Shown here one piece after another: positions 34,822 through 44,373 of a stretch of 64,000 nucleotides of DNA. The first letter of the stretch is position 1, and each line of letters begins with the position of its first letter. The notes under the pieces were generated by a model. The model was not told the origin of the DNA, did not search any database, and saw nothing but the letters and a program-made list of their open reading frames with translations. Location of the stretch: positions 5,469,501-5,533,500 of the forward strand of contig NZ_CP009048.1 in NCBI RefSeq assembly GCF_000746525.1, given 5' to 3'. Made by a program: the position numbers and the translations under genes. This DNA is from Pseudomonas alkylphenolica. Its GTDB lineage: Bacteria > Pseudomonadota > Gammaproteobacteria > Pseudomonadales > Pseudomonadaceae.

Positions 34822-37218
34822 TCAATACTTGGCGCGCAAGGTCAACGTCAGGTTACGCGGCTCGCCATAGAAGTTCGAACCCCAGGAGCTGTCCACCCGC
34901 TCATAGTAAGTGCGGTCAAACAGGTTGTTGGCCGTCAGCTTCGCCGACAGGTGCTCGTTGAACTTGTAGCCGACCTGAGCCGTGGTAATCGCATAGCCGC
35001 CCTGAACAAAGTCGACGTCACGCTTGTAGTAGGTGGCACTTACCGCACGCACCCCACCGCCAACGTTGAAGTCCTTCAGTGGCCCATCGGTAAACTCGTA
35101 GTTGGTCCACAGGTTGTAGTTGTGTTTCGGCGTGATGGTGGTGCCCTGGTTGGTGTCTGCGCCGCTCAGCGACTTGAGCATGGTGAACGCGTAACCGGTG
35201 CTGATGCTCCAGTTGTCGGTCAGGTTACCGCTCAGTTCGGTTTCCCAGCCCTGGCTGCGGATCTTGCCCTGTGGCTCGTAGTACTGATTGTTGGCTACCA
35301 GTTCCGCACGGTTTTCGTCGTAGATACGGAACACCGCGACACTGCCGTTCAGACGACCGTCGAAGAACTCACGCTTGAGGCCCAGTTCGTACTGTTTGCC
35401 CTTGCGCGGGGCGATGGTCTGGTTATCGGCATCGACCTCGGTCTGCGGTTTGAACACGCTGGTGTAGCTGGCGTAAGCAGACAGTTCGGGCGTCAGCTTG
35501 GCCACCAGCGCACCGTAGGGAATGACTTTGCGGTCGATGTTGGTTTCGGTGTTGCTGAAGTTGTTGAAGAAGGCGTTGGCATTGTGCGCCTCACTCTCGA
35601 ACCAGGTCACCCGGCTGCCGAGGATGACGTCCAGCCAGTCGGTGGCGCTGATTTTGCTGCGGGCATAAAGGCCGTACTGGTGAGATTTCGACCAGTTGCC
35701 GTTATCCATTTCGTACTTTCGCTTGGGTATGTTGATGCTGCCCGGATCGAACACATTGGTGTCGAAGTACTCGCCACCACCGTAGGTGAAGTCCTTGTCC
35801 AGGTGCTGGTACTCGACCCCTGCGGTAAATTCGTGGGTGCGGCCAAAAGCCTCCACCGGCAGGGTGACAAAGCTGTCCAGGCCCAGAGTTTTGATGTGGG
35901 TGTAGTAGGAATAGGCCACGGCCGAACTGGCGCCGGTCGCCGGGTCTACCGCGCCATCGCTCCAGGTGAAGTTGCGGGTCGGGGTTTCAGCATCGCGGTA
36001 GGTCAACGAGGTCTTGAACTGACCGCCATTCTCCAGGGCGTGGTCGACTTCAAAGAAGCTTTCCCAGACGTGCTCGTCCAGTCCGTTCCACTTGGCATCG
36101 ACGAAGGTCGAGCGGCTGACATCCAGCAACTTGCCATTGGCATACGCCGGCAGGCCAAAGGCCGGGGTGGAATGGTTGTTCTGGTAGGCGCCACCCAGGG
36201 ACAGCGTGGTGTCCGGGGTCACGTCGTACTCCAGGCGCCCGTAAACCATCGGCCGTTCGTTCTGGGCATAGTCGACAAAGGATTTGTTGTCTTCATAGGC
36301 GGTGACAAAGCGTCCGCGCAGACTACCGTCGCTGTTCAGCGGACCGGTGATGTCCACGGTCGAGTGATAGTGGTCATAGGAACCGGCAGACAGCTCGCCG
36401 CTGAGGGCAAACTGGCCCAAGGCACGCTTGCGTACCAGGTTAATGGTGCCACCCGGTTCACCCGAGCTCTGGTACAGGCCGGAAGGTCCGCGCAACACCT
36501 CGACCCGGTCGAACATTGCCAGGTCAAAGCTGGTCATCAGGTCGCCCTGGCCAGTCATCTGCGAAACCCCGTCAACCTGCACCTGGTCGACAAGGAATCC
36601 GCGCATGTAGACATCGTTCAGGCTTGAGCCAGCGTTGTAACTCTTGATGGTCGCACCGGTGACCTGGCGCATCGCGTCCTGCAGGCTGTTCATGTTCTGG
36701 TCGTCCATTCGCTGGCGCGTGACGACCGACACCGATTGCGGGATGTCCTTGAGTTTCTGCTCGCCTTTGCCAATGGTCAGCGCACCGGTGGTGTAGGACT
36801 GACTGCCCTCGGTGGTGGCGCCCAGCACCTTGCCACCGACCATGGTCGCGCCCAGCTGCAGGGCCTGTTCATCCGCCTGGCGCCGTTCGAGCGTGACGCT
36901 GTCACTGTCGATGTAGGTTGCGCTCAGGCCGGTGCCGGCCAGCAGCCGGGCCAGCGCCTGATTCTGTGGGTAACTGCCGCTGAGGCCAGGGGAACGCAAA
37001 CCTTGGGTCACCTCGGCGCCAACCAGCACCTGCACCCGGGTCACCGCACTGAAGGCCGCCAACGCCCCGTCCAGCGATTGCGCCGGAATCTGGAACTGAT
37101 AGGCCTGGGCCTGCACAGCGGGTGCGGCGAGGACCGGCATGGTCAGCGTGCCGCAGCCCAGGGCAATGGCCAGGCTCAGCAGGGTCGGCAGGCGCCGGGT
37201 GGCGGTGGTGTTATCCAT
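34822..37218 (-). CDS. TonB-dependent siderophore receptor with signalling domain
   Basis: 798-aa outer-membrane receptor. Signal peptide about 1–38. A secretin/TonB N-terminal (STN) signalling domain lies at about 42–115 (YQFQIPAQSLDGALAAFS...), then the plug (KDIPQSVSVVTRQRM...) and a 22-strand barrel ending in an aromatic residue (TLRAKY). The STN domain with the adjacent FecR and sigma genes defines a cell-surface signalling receptor: ligand binding outside turns on its own sigma factor. The plug and barrel resemble ferric-siderophore receptors of the FpvA/FhuE/FoxA kind; which siderophore cannot be read from sequence. GGGGGAG precedes the ATG. Confidence 0.93.
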   Translation of the reverse strand: MDNTTATRRLPTLLSLAIALGCGTLTMPVLAAPAVQAQAYQFQIPAQSLDGALAAFSAVTRVQVLVGAEVTQGLRSPGLSGSYPQNQALARLLAGTGLSATYIDSDSVTLERRQADEQALQLGATMVGGKVLGATTEGSQSYTTGALTIGKGEQKLKDIPQSVSVVTRQRMDDQNMNSLQDAMRQVTGATIKSYNAGSSLNDVYMRGFLVDQVQVDGVSQMTGQGDLMTSFDLAMFDRVEVLRGPSGLYQSSGEPGGTINLVRKRALGQFALSGELSAGSYDHYHSTVDITGPLNSDGSLRGRFVTAYEDNKSFVDYAQNERPMVYGRLEYDVTPDTTLSLGGAYQNNHSTPAFGLPAYANGKLLDVSRSTFVDAKWNGLDEHVWESFFEVDHALENGGQFKTSLTYRDAETPTRNFTWSDGAVDPATGASSAVAYSYYTHIKTLGLDSFVTLPVEAFGRTHEFTAGVEYQHLDKDFTYGGGEYFDTNVFDPGSINIPKRKYEMDNGNWSKSHQYGLYARSKISATDWLDVILGSRVTWFESEAHNANAFFNNFSNTETNIDRKVIPYGALVAKLTPELSAYASYTSVFKPQTEVDADNQTIAPRKGKQYELGLKREFFDGRLNGSVAVFRIYDENRAELVANNQYYEPQGKIRSQGWETELSGNLTDNWSISTGYAFTMLKSLSGADTNQGTTITPKHNYNLWTNYEFTDGPLKDFNVGGGVRAVSATYYKRDVDFVQGGYAITTAQVGYKFNEHLSAKLTANNLFDRTYYERVDSSWGSNFYGEPRNLTLTLRAKY

Positions 37219-37349
37219 CAGTGAAGCTCCCCCAAATCGTCGAAGTCGTTTAATCGCGCCGCACTTTCTGAGAGTGCTTATTATTTGCGCTTACGAGTTC
37301 AAGGACGTCAGGCTTCGGGGAAACCCTGAAATTTTTTAAAATTTTTTCG

Positions 37350-38330
37350 CTAACCTTCGCGCAGCACACGCAGGTAGGGCGTGTACTGCTCAGCACGCAG
37401 ACCCAAGGTGTGCGTCAACGCTTTGAGTACGGCGTCGGGCTTGTCGATTTCAAACACCCCGGAGACCTTGCGCTGGCGCAGGGTATCGCCGAGCACCAGG
37501 GTCTGCCCTGGCCAGTAGCGGTTCAACGCTTCGACCACCTCGGCCAGAGGCTGTTGGCGGAACACCAGCTGACGCTGGCGCCAGGCGAACTCGGCGGCAA
37601 TATCAAAGCCGTGTTCGCTACCCAGCTGCAAACCGCTGTACTCGACGCCGCGCCCTGGATCGAGCAGCACCGATTGCCCCTCGTCGACACTGACCTGAAC
37701 CCTGCCCTGGGCAACCCGCACAAGGGTCTGGTTACCCTGCTGTGCGACGCTGAAGCGCGTGCCGACGACCTTCACCCAGCCGTCACCGGAGCGAATCAGA
37801 AAGGGCCGCGACGGATCATGGCTGACATCGAACCACGCCTCGCCACGCAGCAGGCGCACCCGCCGCTCCCCGTCACCCAACTCGACCTGCACAGCGGTGT
37901 CGGTATTGAGTTGCAGCTGTGAACCATCGGCCAGGGCCAGCGTGCGCGACTCGCCCGTAACCGTCGCGTAGTCAGCACGCCAGCGGTCGGGCCAGGGGCT
38001 GGCGATCAGCAGACCGATCATCAACAGAACCGCAGCAGCACTGGCCCAGACCCGCGCCCGCGGCTTGTGCCAACGGGCACGCTGAGCCTGGCGAAGCTGT
38101 TGGGCAGGCTCGCGCAAGGCACCGAGCAGGTCGAGCACTTCATTCCAGGCCTGAACCTCGCTCGGCCCCTGCGCCAGCCAGGCCGCAAAGGCTTCCCGCT
38201 CAGTCGGGGTGAGGTCCTCGGCCTGCAGGCGGTAGTACCAGCCACTGGCTTCGGCGAACAGGTCGTCGTCAGCATCGGTGACATTCGGCTCGATCATCGG
38301 GGCATCCGTAGCTGCAAAGGGCCGGTTCAC
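37350..38330 (-). CDS. FecR-type anti-sigma regulator
   Basis: 326 aa. The cytoplasmic N-terminal part (DUF4880-like, YYRLQAEDLTPTEREAFAAW) binds the sigma factor. One membrane segment lies at about 91–110 (ASAAAVLLMIGLLIA), followed by a periplasmic FecR domain and a C-terminal STN-like domain that contacts the receptor. It starts at a GTG overlapping the stop of the sigma gene, so it is translationally coupled; an ATG 11 codons later is an alternative. It transmits the receptor signal to the sigma factor. Confidence 0.92.
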   Translation of the reverse strand: MNRPFAATDAPMIEPNVTDADDDLFAEASGWYYRLQAEDLTPTEREAFAAWLAQGPSEVQAWNEVLDLLGALREPAQQLRQAQRARWHKPRARVWASAAAVLLMIGLLIASPWPDRWRADYATVTGESRTLALADGSQLQLNTDTAVQVELGDGERRVRLLRGEAWFDVSHDPSRPFLIRSGDGWVKVVGTRFSVAQQGNQTLVRVAQGRVQVSVDEGQSVLLDPGRGVEYSGLQLGSEHGFDIAAEFAWRQRQLVFRQQPLAEVVEALNRYWPGQTLVLGDTLRQRKVSGVFEIDKPDAVLKALTHTLGLRAEQYTPYLRVLREG

Positions 38331-38860
38331 AAATGCGGCCCCTGCGTGTCACTGAGCAGTCGTGCCTTGATGAAGGCCCGGCAATCGATCAGCGCACGAC
38401 GCAATTGGTATTCGACACTACGCGGGGAGACCTTTAACCGCTCGCCAATCTCCCGGTAGGAACATTCGTCGACATGGTAAAGCAGGAAGATGTGTCGAGT
38501 CGCCTCGGGCAAGGCCTGAATGGCGTCATGCATCAGCGCTTGCTCCTGCATGGCCGCCAGCTGCTCTTCGGCCCCCGGCGAATCGCAGGGCAATTCATCG
38601 CTGGGCTCACCCACTTCCCGATGCTCGCGGCGAATCATCTGGCGCTGATGGTCGCGAATCAGGTTGCTGGCGATCGTGAACAGAAAGGCTGGCAGATTAT
38701 CGATTTTTTTGTCGGCAGGCAGCCGCGCCAGGCGCAAGAACGACTCCTGGGTCAGATCGGCTGCGACCTGAGTATTGCCGGTGCGCCGAGCAACAAAGGC
38801 CTCCAGGGCTTTTTTGTGCTCGGCGAACAACCGGGCAATCTGCGAATTCCACGAAGACAC
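38327..38860 (-). CDS. FecI-type ECF sigma factor
   Basis: 177-aa extracytoplasmic-function sigma factor with regions 2 (AADLTQESFLRLARL, FLFTIASNLIRDHQR) and 4 (LPEATRHIFLLYHVDECSYREIGERLKVSPRSVEYQL). Start is GTG at 38860 preceded by AGGAAG. Predicted to transcribe the downstream receptor gene in response to its ligand. A Fur-box-like sequence 61–79 bases upstream fits iron repression of the whole cassette. Confidence 0.93.
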   Translation of the reverse strand: MSSWNSQIARLFAEHKKALEAFVARRTGNTQVAADLTQESFLRLARLPADKKIDNLPAFLFTIASNLIRDHQRQMIRREHREVGEPSDELPCDSPGAEEQLAAMQEQALMHDAIQALPEATRHIFLLYHVDECSYREIGERLKVSPRSVEYQLRRALIDCRAFIKARLLSDTQGPHL

Positions 38861-38920
38861 GGCACTTCCTGGCAGTGAATCTCAAGGTGAGCGCACGCTA
38901 GCAGAAGATGAGACATATTC

Positions 38921-38939
38921 GCAATTGATATCTATTTTT
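38921..38939. promoter_or_regulatory. Fur-box-like sequence before the sigma gene
   Basis: GCAATTGATATCTATTTTT matches 13 of 19 positions of the Fur-type site GCAAATGATAATCATTCTC. It lies just upstream of the ECF sigma gene and overlaps the last bases of the RND permease stop codon. Iron control is the expected regulation for such cassettes; binding is inferred. Confidence 0.5.
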
Positions 38940-41900
38940 ATACGCGCTCGCTCCCCAGCGGCTCCCTGATCTTGTACCAGGCCACATACAAGGCCGGCAG
39001 GAACAACAAGGTCAGCAGGGTTGCGATGATAATCCCGCCGATCATTGCGTAGGCCATTGGCCCCCAGAACACCTCACGGGCGATGGGGATCATGCCCAGG
39101 CTGGCCGCTGCCGCCGTCAATAGAATCGGCCGTCGGCGGTGGTTGGTCGCTTCCAGCACCGCTGCCCACGGCGACAATCCCTGCCCCTCGTACTCATCGA
39201 TCTGGGTCACCAGAATCACCGAGTTGCGGATGATGATACCGATCAGCGCGAGAATCCCGAGGATGGCCACGAAGCCCATCGGTGTACCCGTTGGCACCAG
39301 CGCCAGGACCACACCGATCAAGCCCAGCGGCGCCACGCTGGCCACCAGGAACAGTTTCTGCACGCTGTGCAGCTGGATCATCAGAAAGGTGCCCATCAGG
39401 AACAGCATCAGCGGCAACACTTTGGCAATCGGCCCCTGGGCCTTGCCACTTGCTTCTACCGTACCGCCGGTTTCGACCGTGTAGCCCACCGGCAGTTTGC
39501 TGACGAAATCGTCGATCTGCGGTTTGAGTTCACGCACCAGGTCAGTCGGCTGGATATCACCACGCACCGCAGCCTTGATGGTGATGGTCGGTTTGCGGTC
39601 GCGACGCCAGACCAGCGGCTGCTCCAGCTCGTAGCGCACGGTGGCGAAGGCCAGCAGCGGAATCGAGGTGCCGTTGGGGGTGACGATCTGCAGGTTCTGC
39701 AAGGTCTGCGGCGAACTGCGCTCACTGTCCACGGCACGGGCGACGACGTTGATCAGGTAGATACTGTCGTTCACCTGGGTGATCTGCGTGCCGCTGACAA
39801 TGCTGTTCATGACATTGGCCACGTCCTCGGACGACAGGCCAAGCTGGCGCGCCTTGTCCTGGGCGATTTCGACGCGCAGGACTTTGCCCGGTTCGTTCCA
39901 GTCGTAAATCATCTGGCCGATGTGGTCGTTGCTGTCGAGCAAGGTCGCCAGGGCAACCGCGTATTTGCGCACCTCATCGATATCCTTGCCCATCACCCGG
40001 TACTGGATCGGCAAGCCTACCGGCGGACCCATTTCCAGCGACTGGACGTTGCTGCCGATACCGACAAAGTCTTCGCGCAAACGCTGCTTCAAGCGTTTGA
40101 TCAACCCTTCGCGCTCCTCGAAACCTTTACTGACGATCACCAGCTGGGCGTAGTACGGGTTCTGCAGTTGCTGGTCCAGTGGCAGGTAGAAACGAATGGC
40201 GCCCTGGCCGATATAGGTGCTCCAGCGCTCGATGTCCGGGTCACCCTTGAGCGTTGCCTCAAGCCGGTCCACCGCCTTGCGGGTTTCCTCGATCGAGGAG
40301 TTCTGCGGCAGATTGAGGTCAACGAGAATCTCCGGGCGGTCCGAAGAGGGGAAGAATTGGTTCTGCACGAAACGCATGCAGAACAACGCCAGCACGAACA
40401 GCAAAATGGTGCCGATGATGGTCAGCCAGCGATGGCGCATGCACCACAGCAGGCTGTGTTCGAAGGCCTTGCCGACCCGGCCGGTTTCCTCGTCATGAGC
40501 TTTGACCTTGGCGTTGAGGATATGCACACCGAGCACCGGTGCAAACACCACCGCCACCACCCAGGACACCAGCAACGCCGCAGCGATCACCGCAAACAAG
40601 GTATAGGTGTATTCCCCCGCCGAACTGGCGTTCAGACCGATTGGCATGAAGCCGGCCACGGTCACCAGGGTACCGGTGAGCATCGGGAAGGCCGTCGAGG
40701 TGTAAGCGAAGGTCGCTGCTTGCTCCTTGGTCTCGCCCATTTCCAGGCGCGTGACCATCACCTCCACGGTAATCATCGCATCGTCCACCAACAGGCCCAG
40801 GGCAATGATCAACGCCCCCAGGGAGATCCGCTGCATGGTGATGCCGCTGTACTCCATGAAGATGAACACCATGGCCAGTACCAGCGGAATCGAACAGGCC
40901 ACCACCAGGCCGGCGCGAATACCGAGGCTGACGAAACTCACCACCAGTACGATGATCACCGCCTCGAACAATGCGCTGGTAAAGCCACCGACGGCTTCTT
41001 CCACCACCACAGCCTGGTCGGACACCGTATGCACGCCGACGCCAACCGGTAGTTCAGAGATGACACGGTCCATCATCTTGTGCAGATCAGCACCAAACAC
41101 CTGGATGTTGCCACCCGCCTTCATGCCGATACCCAAGCCAATGGCAGGCTGTCCGTTGTAGCGAAACTGCGGCGCAGGCGGGTCGACATAGCCGCGCTGG
41201 ATCTCGGCGATATCGGCCAGGCGGAAGAAGCGGTCATTGATGCGCAGGTTGACCGCCTCCAGGTCTTTCTCCGAAGCGAACTGGCCGGAAGTACGTACCG
41301 ACACACGCTCAGGTCCGGCTTCGATCACCCCGGCCGGGGTCACCGCGTTCTGCGCTTGCAAGGCCTGCAGCACCTGGCGCTGATCGATACCGAACGAGGC
41401 CAGCTTGCGTGTGGAGAAGTTGAGGTACAGCACTTCGTCCTGGGTGCCGATCATCTCCACCTTGCCCAACCCGGGCACTTCGCGGATCTCGGCACGTACC
41501 TGCTCGACGTAGTCGCGCAGCTGGCGCATGGTCAGCCCATCGGCGGTAAAAGCATAGATCGAACCGTAGACGTCACCGAACTCGTCGTTGAACCCCGGCC
41601 CCTGGATTCCCTGGGGAAACTGGCCACGAATGTCCTGGATCTTCTTGCGTACCTGATACCAGATCTCGGGGATGTCCTTGGCCGGGGTGGTATCCAGCAG
41701 GTTGACATAGACCGTCGACTCACCCGGACGGGTGTAGCTCTTCACATAGTCGAGCGAATCGAGCTCCTCGAGTTTTTTCTCGATGCGGTCGGTGACCTGG
41801 TTGAGCATCTCGTCCTGGGTTGCTCCCGGCCAGCGCGTCTGGATGACCATGGTCTTGATGGTGAATGAAGGGTCTTCCTCACGCCCCAGGTTCATGTAGG

Positions 41901-41994
41901 AGAAAACGCCCATCAGCAAGCCGACGAACATCAGGTACCAGACAAAGGATTGGTGCTTCAGAGCCCACTCCGACAGGTTGAAGCTTCCTTTCAT
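38938..41994 (-). CDS. triC: RND efflux transporter permease, TriC-like
   Basis: 1018-aa inner-membrane proton antiporter of the HAE-1/AcrB superfamily with twelve predicted TM helices and two large periplasmic loops. The proton-relay pair Asp-Asp is visible in LGLLVDDAMITVEVMV (TM4). Two adaptor genes directly upstream, each overlapping the next by 4 bases, match the P. aeruginosa triABC arrangement, which needs two different adaptors and a separate outer-membrane channel. No such channel gene is in the window. Substrate not shown; triclosan is the name-giving substrate of the relative. Confidence 0.88.
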   Translation of the reverse strand: MKGSFNLSEWALKHQSFVWYLMFVGLLMGVFSYMNLGREEDPSFTIKTMVIQTRWPGATQDEMLNQVTDRIEKKLEELDSLDYVKSYTRPGESTVYVNLLDTTPAKDIPEIWYQVRKKIQDIRGQFPQGIQGPGFNDEFGDVYGSIYAFTADGLTMRQLRDYVEQVRAEIREVPGLGKVEMIGTQDEVLYLNFSTRKLASFGIDQRQVLQALQAQNAVTPAGVIEAGPERVSVRTSGQFASEKDLEAVNLRINDRFFRLADIAEIQRGYVDPPAPQFRYNGQPAIGLGIGMKAGGNIQVFGADLHKMMDRVISELPVGVGVHTVSDQAVVVEEAVGGFTSALFEAVIIVLVVSFVSLGIRAGLVVACSIPLVLAMVFIFMEYSGITMQRISLGALIIALGLLVDDAMITVEVMVTRLEMGETKEQAATFAYTSTAFPMLTGTLVTVAGFMPIGLNASSAGEYTYTLFAVIAAALLVSWVVAVVFAPVLGVHILNAKVKAHDEETGRVGKAFEHSLLWCMRHRWLTIIGTILLFVLALFCMRFVQNQFFPSSDRPEILVDLNLPQNSSIEETRKAVDRLEATLKGDPDIERWSTYIGQGAIRFYLPLDQQLQNPYYAQLVIVSKGFEEREGLIKRLKQRLREDFVGIGSNVQSLEMGPPVGLPIQYRVMGKDIDEVRKYAVALATLLDSNDHIGQMIYDWNEPGKVLRVEIAQDKARQLGLSSEDVANVMNSIVSGTQITQVNDSIYLINVVARAVDSERSSPQTLQNLQIVTPNGTSIPLLAFATVRYELEQPLVWRRDRKPTITIKAAVRGDIQPTDLVRELKPQIDDFVSKLPVGYTVETGGTVEASGKAQGPIAKVLPLMLFLMGTFLMIQLHSVQKLFLVASVAPLGLIGVVLALVPTGTPMGFVAILGILALIGIIIRNSVILVTQIDEYEGQGLSPWAAVLEATNHRRRPILLTAAAASLGMIPIAREVFWGPMAYAMIGGIIIATLLTLLFLPALYVAWYKIREPLGSERV

Positions 41995-43061
41995 CGTGGG
42001 TCTTCCTCATCGACTTTGACTTTCTGGCCTGGTTTCAGGCTGTTCACACCGGCTGTTACCACGCGTTCCCCGGCCTGTACGCCGGCGCTCAGCACCACGC
42101 TATAGGGCGTGCGCTCAAGCACTTTCACCTCGCGGGTGGCAACGGTGTTCTGTTGCGGATCGACCACCCAAACCTGGGGCTGGCCCTCACTTTCCAGCAA
42201 CGCCGTAGCGGGTAATTCGCTGCGCGGCGACACCGCCGAGGTCAGGGTGACGCTGATCGCTGTTCCCAGATAGAACGCCTCGGGGGTACTGGCCAGGGTC
42301 AGGCGCGCACGGCGGGTTCGCGTGGCGGCATCGGCCTGCGGCTCAAGCACGCGCAAGGTCGCGGAGGTGTTGATGGTTGCATCGAGTTGCGAAGCCACGA
42401 CGAACTTCAGGTCTGTGGACAACTGTTCAGCCAGGTAGGTCGGCAAGTCGATCACCGCTTCCTTGATATCCGGACGGGCCAGGGTGACCACCGGCTGGCC
42501 GGCACTGACGGTCTGCCCCGCTTCCGCCTGCCAGTTGGTGACCACGGCAGCGTGATCGGTCTTGAGTTCGCTGTAGCCAAGCTGATCACGCGCCTGGACG
42601 ACAGCGGCCCGTGCCTGCTCCAGGGAAGCGCCGGTGGTTTTCAGATTGGTCTGGGCGATGTCCAGTTGCGCCTGGGCGCCCACGCCGCTATCGAACAACT
42701 GTTGCTGGCGACGTGCTTCGGCCTGGGCATTGATCCACTGCGCCTGGACCTTGGCCAGGTCGCCCTCGGCAGCACGCAATTGGTTGCGCTGATCGGCCGG
42801 ATCAAGGCTGGCCAGTGTATCGCCCGGTTTCACCTCGCGACCGACATCGACCCAGCGCCGCGCAATACGACCAGCCACGCGAAAGCCCAGGGTGCTCTCG
42901 TAACGCGCCTGGATAGTGCCGGCGAACCTCCCGAGACTGGCTTGCACCTGCGGCTGAACAATCACCGACAGCACCGGACGGATCGGCTCGGACTCCGCGG
43001 AATCCTTTTCGCAACCGGCAAGAAAGAGAATGCTGCACAGGCTCAGTGCGATTGCTTTCAT
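41991..43061 (-). CDS. triB: RND periplasmic adaptor, TriB-like
   Basis: 356-aa membrane-fusion protein. It has a signal peptide with lipobox LAGC (about 13–16), so it is inner-membrane anchored lipoprotein; then a lipoyl half, coiled-coil hairpin (about 95–165, rich in Gln/Ala), second lipoyl half and beta barrel. Second of two adaptors in the unit; overlaps both the TriA-like gene and the permease gene by 4 bases. Confidence 0.88.
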   Translation of the reverse strand: MKAIALSLCSILFLAGCEKDSAESEPIRPVLSVIVQPQVQASLGRFAGTIQARYESTLGFRVAGRIARRWVDVGREVKPGDTLASLDPADQRNQLRAAEGDLAKVQAQWINAQAEARRQQQLFDSGVGAQAQLDIAQTNLKTTGASLEQARAAVVQARDQLGYSELKTDHAAVVTNWQAEAGQTVSAGQPVVTLARPDIKEAVIDLPTYLAEQLSTDLKFVVASQLDATINTSATLRVLEPQADAATRTRRARLTLASTPEAFYLGTAISVTLTSAVSPRSELPATALLESEGQPQVWVVDPQQNTVATREVKVLERTPYSVVLSAGVQAGERVVTAGVNSLKPGQKVKVDEEDPR

Positions 43062-44149
43062 TCTGCCACCCCACTGTCCTTGAGCGGCGCGATCTCCACC
43101 TGCATGCCCGGGTTGAGCAACTGCCCACCTGTCACCACCACGGTCTCTCCACCCTTGAGACCTTCGCTTATCACCACCTTGCCGGTGAGATAGCGAGCGA
43201 CTTTGACCTGCTGCAGTCTGACCTTGTTGTCCTCACCCACCAGCCACACGGCCGGATCGTGCAGGGCCTTGGTCAACGCCGACCAGGGCAGTTCGATACT
43301 AGGCTTGCCCTGGGCATGGCCAGTGGCGGTGACTGCCGAACCCAGCTCCATACCAGGCGGCACATCGCGCAACGCAACCTTGACCTGCACCGTGCCACTC
43401 TGCGTCGAAACAGTTGGGGTGATCTCACGTACATGGCCCGGGGCCTGGACTTTCGGGTCGTCCACCAGACTGACCATGATCGTATCGCTGCTCGGCGACG
43501 CGACCAGCAAGGATTCATAGACATTGAACACCGCATCACGGTCGCCATCGTGGGCCAGGGTGAATATCGGTGCCGTGGCCTGCACCACCTGGCCGACTTC
43601 AGCCTGGCGATTGGTGATGATCCCGGCCGCATCGGCCACCAGTGCGGTGTAGCTCAGCTGATCACGGGCATTGGCCAGTTGCGCCTGGGCGGCCTTTAAC
43701 GCGCTCTGGCTACTGCGCAGGGCCGCCTGGGCGGAGTCGTACTCACTCTGGCTGGTATAACTCTTGGGCAACAGTTTTTGCTGACGGACAAATGCGGCGG
43801 CACTCTGGGTCACCCGCGCCTGTTCGGCGAACACTTCGGCCTTGGCCGAATCGACAGTGGCCTGCAGGTCTTTGGGGTCGAGCCGGGCCAGGACCTGATT
43901 GGCCTTCACATGGTCGCCGACATCGACACTGCGGGAGATGATCTTGCCGCCCACGCGAAACGACTGATCCGCCTGCACCCGCGCCTGGACATCACCGGTG
44001 AGGGTCACGGAAGCAGCAAAATCGCTGGGTTGAACACGTTGTACGCCCACTCTGGGCAACTCGATTTCGGAAGTGCTCTTCTCGCCACAGCCCGTTAACA
44101 CGAGCGCCGAGCCCAGGCTGACGACCAATACAGTACGCAACACCGTCAT
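43058..44149 (-). CDS. triA: RND periplasmic adaptor, TriA-like
   Basis: 363-aa membrane-fusion protein, lipoprotein signal with lipobox LTGC near residue 20. Lipoyl, alpha-hairpin and beta-barrel domains in order (ARLDPKDLQATVDSAKAEVFAEQ... for the hairpin). The ATG at 44149 has AGGAG 5–6 bases upstream and is preferred to the one five codons earlier. First gene of the pump operon; the two adaptors differ clearly in sequence, consistent with the A/B pair of TriABC-type pumps. Confidence 0.87.
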   Translation of the reverse strand: MTVLRTVLVVSLGSALVLTGCGEKSTSEIELPRVGVQRVQPSDFAASVTLTGDVQARVQADQSFRVGGKIISRSVDVGDHVKANQVLARLDPKDLQATVDSAKAEVFAEQARVTQSAAAFVRQQKLLPKSYTSQSEYDSAQAALRSSQSALKAAQAQLANARDQLSYTALVADAAGIITNRQAEVGQVVQATAPIFTLAHDGDRDAVFNVYESLLVASPSSDTIMVSLVDDPKVQAPGHVREITPTVSTQSGTVQVKVALRDVPPGMELGSAVTATGHAQGKPSIELPWSALTKALHDPAVWLVGEDNKVRLQQVKVARYLTGKVVISEGLKGGETVVVTGGQLLNPGMQVEIAPLKDSGVAE

Positions 44150-44264
44150 GCAGGCTCCTTGCATGTGTCAGATCGATACAGAGATGCGAGTGTTAGCGTA
44201 GATCAGGGAATGGGCGGGCGCTGTAACTAATGCAATTCCTTTGAGTTCGATCAGTTGGCCGGCT

Positions 44265-44285
44265 GGAGCGAGCTTGCCTCGCGAT
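44265..44285 (+). repeat. Single variant REP arm
   Basis: GGAGCGAGCTTGCCTCGCGAT-type sequence differs from the canonical right arm at two positions (A for G, T for C). It lies 10 bases before REP pair 7 and is not paired, so it is a solitary or decayed element. Confidence 0.6.
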
Positions 44286-44295
44286 AGGGGATGCA

Positions 44296-44363
44296 ATCGC
44301 GGGGCAAGCCCGCTCCCACAGAGGTTTGGTGCTGCCTCTGTGGGAGCGGGCTTGCCCCGCGAT
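44296..44363. repeat. REP pair 7
   Basis: Canonical inverted REP pair between the spuH 3' end (10 bases away) and the start of the pump operon, both on the minus strand. Likely forms the 3' structure of the polyamine operon mRNA. Confidence 0.95.
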
Positions 44364-44373
44364 GTTTTTCAGG

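Noticed and set aside
37320..37349. AT-rich tract after fecR as a terminator
   Set aside because: The T-run follows a weak 5-bp stem only on the plus strand, where no gene is being transcribed; it gives no clear minus-strand terminator.
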